Shown: positions 6,623 through 11,872, counted from the stretch's first letter. The stretch is DNA of 12,108 nt from Lactiplantibacillus brownii (GCF_031085375.1 NZ_JAVCWF010000009.1:1-12108); one strand, 5' to 3'. Numbers and translations are program-made. The notes: generated by a model not told the origin, from the letters alone.

Positions 6623-6855
6623 CGTAATTCACAAACTTAAAACGTACATAAACGTTGTTATATCAACATTATTAGAATAAAAGTAGCGGGATAAATATTT
6701 CACGACCAAATAGTATCTAATCTATACGTTCAACACCAAGCAATCACACGTCATAACACTTCGTATAGCCCCGTTAAAATGAGTTCTAAGAGGCTTTGAA
6801 CTATGTCACGTAAATTATGTCACGACTAGCTAAAACTTCTTATAACGTATTTTAA
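6623..6855. repeat. Non-coding block of about 235 bp, copy 2 (function unknown)
   Basis: This is the diverged partner of 5487-5720, by eye around three-quarters identical, with several exactly shared runs. It has an extra internal direct repeat, ATGTCACG (6802-6809 and 6817-6824). It ends next to the AATTAA-loop hairpin at 6867-6896. The deleted IS element lies between the two copies. Confidence 0.7.
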
Positions 6856-6861
6856 CGTAAT

Positions 6862-6906
6862 AAAAACCAGCAGACTACAATTAAGTAATCTACTGGCCTG
6901 CTTTTT
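6862..6906. terminator. Bidirectional terminator after the small unknown gene
   Basis: CCAGCAGACTAC (6867-6878) pairs with GTAATCTACTGG (6885-6896) with two G-T pairs around AATTAA. The stem is followed by TTTTT on the plus strand (6902-6906) and by TTTTTATTACG on the minus strand. It ends the leftward gene that stops at 6905. Confidence 0.7.
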
Positions 6907-7177
6907 ATGACTTTTCTTTCTCAATTCCCCACTCAGCAGCATTTAACTTATCCTTAACGTCAAGGTCTTTGTTGGCCGCAACAGTAACCTCATTATCATT
7001 TTTACAATGAGTAAATCTATCTGGGTCAAACAAAAGCATCTTATTATAAAACTTTTCACCATCAACGATTGTTCCTACACGCGTCCCATCGTTTTCAACA
7101 TCTAAACTTATAGGTGTACCCGATAAACTTTTAATAACTTCGTCCTTACTCATATATTCTTTATTAACTTCTGTCAT
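6905..7177 (-). CDS. Small hydrophilic protein of unknown function, 90 aa
   Basis: Not recognised. It is soluble and acidic, with no membrane segment, signal or cysteine pattern (a single Cys at about residue 58). The first half (EYMSKDEVIKSLSGTPISL, GTRVGTIVDGEKFYN) looks like a compact alpha/beta domain; the last 30 residues are charged and probably helical. The ATG at 7177 has AAGGTGG about 8 bases upstream; an internal Met at residue 9 is a less likely start. It is transcribed leftward and ends directly in the hairpin at 6862-6906. It is not linked to the YxeA-like gene upstream: about 245 bases with a strong hairpin separate them. Confidence 0.7.
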   Translation of the reverse strand: MTEVNKEYMSKDEVIKSLSGTPISLDVENDGTRVGTIVDGEKFYNKMLLFDPDRFTHCKNDNEVTVAANKDLDVKDKLNAAEWGIEKEKS

Positions 7178-7301
7178 TTAAATGACCACCTTACTTTTAT
7201 ATTTGAATAGACTTCCTCTATCCACTTTATAATATAACGATCAAGTGATAATAAATCACAATATAATAAAATAACTTAGTTAACATAATCCCCATTAATC
7301 A

Positions 7302-7347
7302 AAGTACCCCTACTAACACCGTGTTAGCAGGGGTACTTGTTTTTTAC
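7302..7347 (+). terminator. Very strong rightward terminator in an unexpected orientation
   Basis: AAGTACCCCT (7302-7311) and CTAACAC (7313-7319) pair with GTGTTAG (7321-7327) and AGGGGTACTT (7329-7338), with one mismatch, followed by GTTTTTT on the plus strand. The flanking genes both run leftward, and the minus strand has a poor T run (ACTTTGATTAATG). Confidence 0.7.
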
Positions 7348-7422
7348 TTTGTGAAATTAAATTGGTCTAGGTAAAACGATCAAATCAAAGCCTATTTTAA
7401 CAGCATTCTTATTTTAGGAAAG

Positions 7423-7800
7423 TTAGTGAATTCTAGCCAATGGTGGAACCTGATCACGGCTAACTTTCTTATAATTAGTCACACCAAATTTAGGATTATA
7501 TGTAATTCTAATGATCTGTCCCTTATGAAATGGCCCTAAATCATCAGCAACCGTGTGAACCTCTAACCGTTGCCGATTCCCATACTTATCTTTAGCAATA
7601 CCACGATAAACATAGCCGTTCTGTGTAATCCCAACCGGAACTGTTACAGGAAATGATTCACTACTACCATTAACTCGCATGTAGTAATAATCACCACCAT
7701 ACCGATAAATATGCCACCCAATACTTAAAACTGTAACTCCAACTAGGAAAACAACCAAGACACTTTCTATCCAATGATTTTTAATTGCAGACTTACTCAA
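7423..7800 (-). CDS. YxeA-like (DUF1093) membrane-anchored protein, 125 aa
   Basis: A small secreted or membrane-tethered protein of the DUF1093/YxeA type, whose function is unknown. A hydrophobic segment at about residues 12-31 is followed by an extracytoplasmic domain with the family pattern: DYYYMRVNG, GYVYRGIAKDKYGNRQRLEV, a Gly-Pro-Phe-Lys-Gly turn (LGPFHKGQIIRITYNPKFGV) and the ending YKKVSRDQVPPLARIH, matching the usual VP..A terminus. I chose the TTG at 7800, because AGGGGG lies 8 bases before it; a TTG at 7806 is only 2 bases from that site. No lipobox Cys follows the segment, so it is probably anchored by an uncleaved helix. No linked operon partners. The only nearby RNA signal, upstream, is the structured RNA candidate that starts about 500 bases away. 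Confidence 0.8.
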   Translation of the reverse strand: MSKSAIKNHWIESVLVVFLVGVTVLSIGWHIYRYGGDYYYMRVNGSSESFPVTVPVGITQNGYVYRGIAKDKYGNRQRLEVHTVADDLGPFHKGQIIRITYNPKFGVTNYKKVSRDQVPPLARIH

Positions 7801-8017
7801 AAACAAATCCCCCTAAACTCTATAAAAACACTTAAAACTAACTTGACTTTGGTTTCGCCCTTTGCTGTTCAGAACGCTTGAACCTGAGCGGGATATAGTT
7901 TTCCCCTTGTTTTGCGAAGAAGAAAACTTTTTGTTGTTCGTCACGAATCACCGTCACGTAAAAACACTTGTATTGTTACTATTGCGCTTGTAGATTAGCC
8001 TAACTAATTTAGCCTAT
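7801..8017. other. Gene-free stretch between the YxeA-like gene and the RNA candidate
   Basis: No gene seen. It contains an AT-rich 7-bp hairpin, AGTTTTC/GAAAACT (7897-7903 with 7922-7928), followed by TTTTGTTGTT on the plus strand: a weak rightward terminator. Around 7966-7995 the plus strand has TTGTAT, 17 bases, TAGATT, a poor promoter match pointing towards the RNA candidate. Confidence 0.35.
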
Positions 8018-8041
8018 AAAAAAAGCACCCTTTATAGGTGC
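8018..8041 (-). terminator. Leftward terminator of the structured RNA candidate
   Basis: On the minus strand GCACC, a 7-base loop, GGTGC (8025-8029 with 8037-8041), then seven T (8018-8024). A competing 8-bp stem, CCTATAAA/TTTATAGG (8013-8020 with 8031-8038), would occupy the T run; whether this acts as a switch is open. Confidence 0.6.
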
Positions 8042-8350
8042 CAGCAATCATTTATTTTTAGTTGTTTGGATCACTGGCCTTGCGTAATCGCCCTGTACTT
8101 TCGTACTGCTTTACCGCCCGCCCCGTACGTGGGGCCACCGTTCGGAACCAACCTAAATACAAGTATAGGTTAATTCCTAGTGGGAGTTTATAGCGGCGGC
8201 TCTCACTTGACCTGTCGACTTGTTTCATTAGCTCCGCTAACCGGCTGTCAGTCCTCGAAAGGTAAGATTAGTTGGCTTGGCTAGAATGTTGCCACTCTAG
8301 TAACGGGGCTTGGCTCCCCCGTGATCCAGAAAAATTCAACTCTACCCACT
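8018..8350 (-). ncRNA. Candidate structured non-coding RNA, about 330 nt, family not identified
   Basis: This GC-rich island is packed with stems and has no reading frame. An 8-bp long-range helix closes it (8067-8074 with 8321-8328, GGATCAC/GTGATCC). Read on the minus strand, inner elements include CTAGAGTG-GCAA-CATTCTAG (8281-8300, an 8-bp stem with a GNRA tetraloop that pairs fully only on this strand), GTAC-GAAA-GTAC (8095-8106), GCCCC/GGGGC (8120-8135), AACCTA/TAGGTT (8150-8171) and TTAGC-GGA-GCTAA near 8230. A terminator with seven U follows (8018-8041). Possible promoter: TGTGTT, 17 bases, TAAGAT (8357-8385). One stem near 8180-8215 fits the plus strand better, so orientation is not certain. 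It lacks recognisable RNase P, tmRNA or group II domain V signatures. Confidence 0.5.
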
Positions 8351-8378
8351 TGAAAAATCTTACAATAGTAGGTAAAAT
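8350..8378 (+). promoter_or_regulatory. Rightward promoter for a short RNA
   Basis: TTGAAA (8350-8355), a 17-base spacer and TAAAAT (8373-8378): the best-looking promoter in this region. Transcription from about 8385 would meet a terminator after only ~55 bases. Confidence 0.55.
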
Positions 8379-8384
8379 GAACAC

Positions 8385-8439
8385 ATAAACTTTGATAAGG
8401 GTTATGTGTTCCCCCGGTGGTGACCGAGGGAATTTTTTT
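8385..8439 (+). ncRNA. Candidate small RNA of about 55 nt
   Basis: It lies between the promoter at 8350-8378 and a terminator at 8409-8439: stems TTCCC/GGGAA and GGT/ACC with a CC/GA internal loop, then seven T. No start codon with a plausible frame is present. The DNA also contains the palindrome GAACACATAA/TTATGTGTTC (8379-8388 with 8402-8411), which overlaps the start site and could be an operator. It runs divergently from the structured RNA candidate. Confidence 0.4.
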
Positions 8440-8468
8440 GTCTATTCAATTTAGTTACAAACAGTATT

Positions 8469-8506
8469 ATACCCCTTTGCCGATAATATGACAAAGGGGT
8501 ATTTTT
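8469..8506. terminator. Terminator at the end of the second DUF536 gene
   Basis: A perfect 11-bp stem ATACCCCTTTG/CAAAGGGGTAT (8469-8479 with 8492-8502). The T run is better on the plus strand (TTTTT at 8502-8506), so it may act in both directions: for the leftward gene ending at 8505 and for rightward readthrough of the short RNA. Confidence 0.65.
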
Positions 8507-8993
8507 AACGTCTTAGCCAGCCGAATAAGCCCTTTTTAAGCGTTTTTGTTTCTTCCCACTTAGAATTACTCTCGGTAGGCTTTAAAACGTCTGTATCGTC
8601 GTTTTGCGAGGGGCTATCGTCCTTTGAGGGGGTGTTGTTCGTAGAGGTATCAAGTAATTTTTCGTTTTGACGGTTAGTAGACAAATTGAGCTGTTGTTGC
8701 TGGTCAAGTAATTGAGTTAGCTTTTCAATTTGTCTATCCTTTTTGTCTAGTTGACGTCGAATTATATCAAGAACTTTATCGTCAATTGGTGACGTTTTTT
8801 CTTGTTTAGCCTTGGTGTTACTATTTGCATAGTATTTACGAATAGCATTGACAGCACTATCGTCAATTACATATCTATCATTGCTGTCTTTTGAGGGTTT
8901 TTCGTTGTCATCAAGCATATCAATGATTTGATAAACCCTTGCACGTGATATCTTCAAATCTTTAGCTATTGAAGATATTGTCTTATTTGCCAT
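8505..8993 (-). CDS. Second DUF536-type protein, not linked to a rep gene, 162 aa
   Basis: Related to the protein at 929-1507. The N-terminal HTH is TISSIAKDLKISRARVYQII (residues 4-23), the DUF536 signature is KDRQIEKLTQLLDQQQQLNL (about 84-103) inside a coiled coil, and a Ser/Asp-rich linker leads to a basic, aromatic tail (KKGLFGWLRR). The shorter length comes mainly from the linker. The ATG at 8993 is preceded by AAAGGA. Unlike its paralogue it has no initiator gene or iterons beside it, and a palindrome, TTAAC-ATA-GTTAA (9030-9042), lies in its upstream region as a likely operator. It is either a leftover from a second replicon or a free-standing regulator; the sequence does not decide. 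Confidence 0.82.
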   Translation of the reverse strand: MANKTISSIAKDLKISRARVYQIIDMLDDNEKPSKDSNDRYVIDDSAVNAIRKYYANSNTKAKQEKTSPIDDKVLDIIRRQLDKKDRQIEKLTQLLDQQQQLNLSTNRQNEKLLDTSTNNTPSKDDSPSQNDDTDVLKPTESNSKWEETKTLKKGLFGWLRR

Positions 8994-9029
8994 TTTACGT
9001 CATCCTTTACGTTAGTCTATACGTTTATA

Positions 9030-9042
9030 TTAACATAGTTAA
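9030..9042 (-). promoter_or_regulatory. Palindromic candidate operator before the second DUF536 gene
   Basis: TTAAC-ATA-GTTAA, perfect 5-bp arms, 37-49 bases upstream of the start codon. On the minus strand it overlaps a possible promoter: TTCACC, 17 bases, TATAAA. Binding by the HTH protein encoded downstream is an inference. Confidence 0.4.
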
Positions 9043-9143
9043 TCAAGGTGAACACTGAACGAGGGCTTAGAACACGTCTCTCAACATATGATATATATCC
9101 TATCGCGGAGATTTTTAAGAATAGTGGCTGTTTTGGCTCGATA

Positions 9144-9172
9144 TGGACGGCTGCCTTTCTGACCAGTATAAT
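9144..9172 (+). promoter_or_regulatory. Promoter of the DUF3923 gene
   Basis: TGGACG (9144-9149), a 17-base spacer and a consensus TATAAT (9167-9172). It gives a leader of about 55 bases to the gene at 9232. Confidence 0.55.
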
Positions 9173-9231
9173 TCTATTACGCCAATTAGTTAGTACATAT
9201 TACTACCAAAAGAAGGAGTAACCCCAAACAC

Positions 9232-9444
9232 ATGAAATTAAAAGTTTGGTGGCTAAGCAATCTTATTTGGCTAATCATCTTCAGTATATTAAGCTTTGTA
9301 ATTTTCATTAGAAAAGTTGCTGGTGCTGGAACGATTCAAACGCCAGCAACTAAATTAGCTGCTTTTATTGTGCTAGTGGTTTTCTTTATTGTTATCATCT
9401 TGATCCAACTTGTCTTACTGCTATTTGTTAAGCATAGAAAGTAA
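9232..9444 (+). CDS. DUF3923-family small membrane protein, 70 aa
   Basis: A two-helix membrane protein of unknown function. The first hydrophobic segment is at about residues 6-26 after KVWW, then a short loop with RKVAGAGTIQTPATK, then a second segment at about 44-66 and a basic end (KHRK). The WWLSN start and the AGAGTIQTP loop resemble the DUF3923 family of Firmicutes. The ATG at 9232 is preceded by AGAAGGAG (9211-9218), with a rather long gap of 13 bases. It is monocistronic and convergent with dinJ-yafQ, sharing the hairpin at 9496-9536. This is the same position as the five-helix protein in the first cassette, although the two proteins are unrelated. Confidence 0.8.
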   Translation: MKLKVWWLSNLIWLIIFSILSFVIFIRKVAGAGTIQTPATKLAAFIVLVVFFIVIILIQLVLLLFVKHRK

Positions 9445-9453
9445 AACTAAATC

Positions 9454-9536
9454 AGGGTCTATAATTCACAAATAACCCCTCGAAAACATTGAAAGAATAG
9501 CCCCCAATATCTACATTATAGATATTGGGGGCTATT
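9454..9536 (+). repeat. Shared gene-end and hairpin block, copy 2
   Basis: This starts with the AGGGTCTATAAT motif (9454-9465) and includes the same ATAACCCCTCGAAAACATTG stretch and hairpin as 3656-3738. It lies between a rightward membrane-protein gene and a leftward TA operon in both copies. Confidence 0.8.
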
Positions 9537-9540
9537 TTAA
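9496..9540. terminator. Bidirectional terminator between DUF3923 and yafQ
   Basis: A perfect 18-bp stem (9496-9513 with 9519-9536) around the loop CATTA, followed by TTAATTTATT on the plus strand. Relative to the copy at 3698 the fifth stem pair is G-C instead of A-T: both arms changed together, so the stem has been preserved. Confidence 0.8.
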
Positions 9541-9572
9541 TTTATTCTTTTATAAGTGCCCCTAAACTATAG

Positions 9573-9875
9573 CTATTGATTCAAGATTTCATGGGAGCCA
9601 GTTGCAACCAATAACAAAATCAATTCATCATGATCTAGCTGATAAATAACAATCCAGTTGTCATAATTTTTACCATAGCTCCCATATCTGGCAGGGTGAA
9701 ATTCACGATAGCCACGCCAATTTCCTTTTAATGCATGATCTTTAATCTGTTTCAAAACAAGTACATCTTGTTCAACAATTGCTTCTAAACAAGGCTTCAA
9801 GACAGTTATTGGGAAATGTTTTTTGACTAGTTTTTTTAATTCACGTTCAAAAGATTTGGTCTGTTTAATTTGCAT
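9573..9875 (-). CDS. yafQ: YafQ-type (RelE superfamily) mRNA interferase toxin, 100 aa
   Basis: Toxin of a type II pair that cleaves mRNA on the ribosome. Family marks: an N-terminal helix pair (SFERELKKLVKKH), DHALKGNWRGYREFH with catalytic-type His at 47 and 60, DNWIVIYQL with D72 and W74 in place of the usual Asp-Trp pair, and TGSHEIL with H95 near the C-terminus. The stretch between H60 and D72 is a few residues longer than in E. coli YafQ. The gene starts inside the antitoxin gene (11-base overlap, 9865-9875) and ends about 35 bases before the shared hairpin. The toxin should be active, as no key residue is missing apart from the inserted Asn in the D-N-W pair. Confidence 0.9.
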   Translation of the reverse strand: MQIKQTKSFERELKKLVKKHFPITVLKPCLEAIVEQDVLVLKQIKDHALKGNWRGYREFHPARYGSYGKNYDNWIVIYQLDHDELILLLVATGSHEILNQ

Positions 9876-10143
9876 CTAACTTATCGATCCAATCTTCAAA
9901 GTCAGTCAATGAACCAATGTTTTTGACCTGCCCTGTTTCTGCTTCTTTTTTAGCGGCTAAGGCTTCCGGAGAATCTAAAAAGCTGACTAATCGAACTTCA
10001 TTATTGGCCGCTTTAACTAACGATAAGCGTATATACTCAGAAACGGTTAGCCCTTGTTTTGCTAGATTAGCTTTAGCCCGTTCACTAATGTCAGGTGTTA
10101 CACGAGTTGAAATTGTCTTGTTTTTAATAATAGTATTACTCAT
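9865..10143 (-). CDS. dinJ: RelB/DinJ-family antitoxin (ribbon-helix-helix), 92 aa
   Basis: Antitoxin and autorepressor for the YafQ-type toxin. Residues 9-45 form a ribbon-helix-helix domain (TISTRVTPDISERAKANL, GLTVSEYIRLSL). The C-terminal part, with SLTDFEDWIDKL, is the probable toxin-binding segment. The ATG at 10143 has AAAGGAGG 9 bases upstream, a strong site. The promoter is at 10183-10211. It is divergent from the second recombinase gene with 103 bases between the two start codons. It is unrelated to mazE, which takes the same place in the first cassette. Confidence 0.9.
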   Translation of the reverse strand: MSNTIIKNKTISTRVTPDISERAKANLAKQGLTVSEYIRLSLVKAANNEVRLVSFLDSPEALAAKKEAETGQVKNIGSLTDFEDWIDKLDAN

Positions 10144-10182
10144 TCTAATCCGCCTCCTTTAAGTTTACCATCGTACTACATT

Positions 10183-10211
10183 ATAATATTCGATTTTTAG
10201 GTTTTCTGCAA
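10183..10211 (-). promoter_or_regulatory. dinJ-yafQ promoter
   Basis: On the minus strand TTGCAG (10206-10211), a 17-base spacer and TATTAT (10183-10188). I see no perfect palindrome in it, so the operator is not identified. Confidence 0.55.
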
Positions 10212-10246
10212 CTAAATTAATTTTAAAGTAAAGGAACTAACAGCTT

Positions 10247-10834
10247 ATGCGACAAGTTGTCTTACCCATCAAAGATTCAAACGTTCTTAAAGAGGTTCAA
10301 GATACGTTACTCAATAACTTTAAAGCTGGCCGACGTAACTATACGATTTTTCAAGTTGGTAAAGCGACGCTACTGCGAGTGAGTGACGTTATGGGCTTAA
10401 AACAGGCCGATATTTTTAATCCGGACGGTTCTATTAAACAAAATGCGTTTATTCATGACCGAAAAACTGGTAAACCTAATACCTTGTACCTTAAGCCTGT
10501 TCAAACAGAGCTCTTATTGTACCGTCAATGGCTGCTTGATCATAAGCTAGATTCTGAATGGCTCTTTCCTTCAATTCAACACCCAGAACGCCATATTACT
10601 GAAAAACAGTTCTACAAAATTATGAGTAAGGTTGGCGATCTATTAGGAATTAATTATCTAGGTACTCATACGATGCGCAAAACTGGGGCTTATCGTGTTT
10701 ACACGCAATCAAATTACAATATTGGCCTAGTCATGCACTTATTAAATCATTCAAGTGAAGCCATGACTTTAGCTTATTTAGGCTTGGATCAAGCAAGTAC
10801 AGAAAACATGTTGAACCAAATTGATTTTGGGTAA
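10247..10834 (+). CDS. Short tyrosine recombinase (catalytic domain only), copy 2, 195 aa
   Basis: Nearly identical to the recombinase at 4454-5041, with two replacements (R instead of Q at residue 2, A instead of S at 172) and no change in the catalytic set (R44, K73, H141, R144, H168, Y177). Upstream DNA is unrelated to that of copy 1: the ribosome binding site here is AAGGA at 10231-10235, 11 bases from the ATG, weaker and further away than the GGAGGT of copy 1, so expression probably differs. The gene is divergent from dinJ. It is followed by the same hairpin and oriT-like site. Two intact copies on one small plasmid, with little divergence, indicate a recent duplication or fusion. Confidence 0.9.
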   Translation: MRQVVLPIKDSNVLKEVQDTLLNNFKAGRRNYTIFQVGKATLLRVSDVMGLKQADIFNPDGSIKQNAFIHDRKTGKPNTLYLKPVQTELLLYRQWLLDHKLDSEWLFPSIQHPERHITEKQFYKIMSKVGDLLGINYLGTHTMRKTGAYRVYTQSNYNIGLVMHLLNHSSEAMTLAYLGLDQASTENMLNQIDFG

Positions 10835-10898
10835 ATTAGTTTGATTTTGTTGTCGCCAACAGCGACTTCTGATACAGGTTTTTAATGGGTCTAGCACA

Positions 10899-10931
10899 AC
10901 ATAGAATAAATTCTATGTGTAAGTGCGCATT
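10899..10931 (+). other. oriT: oriT-like site with a MOBQ-type nic region, copy 2
   Basis: The same 9-bp inverted repeat (10899-10918) followed by GTAAGTGCGCATT (10919-10931), identical to copy 1 at 5106-5138 and in the same orientation. No relaxase gene lies nearby. Confidence 0.75.
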
Positions 10932-10963
10932 GACCTCGTTTCACTCGGTCTTCTGATAACCAT

Positions 10964-11207
10964 GAAATCAGTTTTTGCCGTTGTTGAATTGACTGTATTT
11001 TTAATTCAATTTATGTTTGCACCTAAACTAAGATTGTTATGTTTTAAATATTTAAAAAGTGTTACGGATTACGCTGTTTTAAGCCAATTTTTTTAATCGT
11101 TCTGTGCAAAGAATCTTTATAAGTTTGGTAACAAATTTTGAATAACGGTACTGTAAAATCTGTAAATCTAAACTGAAATCATTATTTTGATGTCAGGAGT
11201 AATTAGG
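10964..11207. other. Gene-free stretch between oriT copy 2 and the 64-aa gene
   Basis: It is weakly similar to 5171-5310, with shared pieces such as TGTATTTTTAATT and a GCA..GA.TCTTT..AA.TT stretch. It has an extra segment of about 50 bases (around 11045-11100) containing TTACGGATTACGCTG. A promoter for the next gene may lie at 11128-11157 (TTGGTA, 18 bases, TACTGT), but the match is poor. Confidence 0.4.
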
Positions 11208-11402
11208 ATGGACGAAAAGAAAGTATTAAAACCAATTAATGAAGTGCTTGCTGATCCTTGGCAAGTTGATATTCAAGAATTGTTTGAAGCTTCTGTCAAT
11301 GAACCTGACGAGATTAAAAAGAATTTGTATGATTCCTTATACACTTATATTTTGCAAAAAAGACAAGAAGATATTATTAATCGTCCTGGCTTCGTTATTT
11401 AA
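11208..11402 (+). CDS. Small acidic protein of unknown function, 64 aa
   Basis: Not recognised. It is hydrophilic and probably all helical: VLKPINEVLADPW, then VDIQELFEASVNEPDEIKKN and LYDSLYTYILQKRQEDIINR, ending PGFVI. No membrane segment or cysteine. I chose the ATG at 11208 because AGGAG at 11195-11199 lies 8 bases upstream; in-frame starts at 11187 and 11190 have no such site. A clear terminator follows within 10 bases of the stop codon, so it is a compact single-gene unit between oriT copy 2 and the origin. The equivalent place after oriT copy 1 has no such gene. A role in copy control or mobilisation can be imagined from position only. Confidence 0.75.
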   Translation: MDEKKVLKPINEVLADPWQVDIQELFEASVNEPDEIKKNLYDSLYTYILQKRQEDIINRPGFVI

Positions 11403-11408
11403 CCCTCT

Positions 11409-11435
11409 AAAAGCCTGCTGAGGGCTTTTTGTTTT
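11409..11435 (+). terminator. Terminator of the 64-aa gene
   Basis: AAAAGCC (11409-11415) pairs with GGCTTTT (11423-11429), followed by TGTTTTG. Its place just after the stop codon at 11400-11402 supports that small gene. Confidence 0.75.
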
Positions 11436-11872
11436 GCTTTGGTATAAATGTATATGAATGGTCTTAAAATCGCTAGAAACGAAAAATAAGACCCTTAAAA
11501 ACGAACATAGCAGCTAAAATCTTTTTTAGATTCAAAAAACTAACTGTTTGCTGTCAATGGTAGCGGACGAGCAAAGCGTGGGAGCATAAGGAATTGACAG
11601 CTCTAAACCAGTCTTAACACTGAATTGGCGAAAGCCAAAGTTTCTATAAAACTTTGCTTTCCTGCCTAACGGCGAGTGAAAAAGCGGTTAAGCTGGCTCA
11701 GCTTGGACGGGGTTCGGGGCGTTAGCGCCCGGTTAAATGTGGCTTGTCACTCCTTTGCAGGCAACGAACGAAGTGAGGCGCAAAGAGCGTAGCGAATGAA
11801 GTTTAATGTGAGCCTGTTTTTGGGCTCACTCCTTTGTATTTTTGTTTTAGATTTTGATCTTGTACACTGGTG
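11436..11872. other. Gene-free leader of the replication origin
   Basis: No gene found. It contains small stems (GGGCG-TTAG-CGCCC near 11717, GTGAGCC/GGCTCAC near 11807-11829, an AAAGTTT/AAACTTT pair near 11638-11657) and short G+C-rich motifs such as CGAACGAAGTGAGGCG near 11766 and GCGTAGCG near 11788. Such DNA is common upstream of RepB iterons in this plasmid group; I can assign no individual function. Confidence 0.45.

Larger units (their letters stand above)
10247..10963 (+). repeat. 717-bp direct repeat (recombinase plus oriT), copy 2
   Basis: Partner of 4454-5170 in the same orientation, with about eleven single-base differences counted by eye. Homologous recombination between the two would yield circles of 5,793 and 6,315 bp. 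Confidence 0.93.

Noticed and set aside
8018..8350. RNase P RNA, tmRNA or group II intron
   Set aside because: I find no RNase P universal core, no tmRNA tag frame or tRNA-like end, no intron domain V and no reverse transcriptase.
9917..10162. 81-aa rightward frame opposite dinJ
   Set aside because: It is the complement of a well-supported antitoxin gene, with no start signal of its own.
11239..11421. 60-aa frame overlapping the 64-aa gene
   Set aside because: It lacks a ribosome binding site and reads into the terminator, whereas the other frame has AGGAG and ends just before it.
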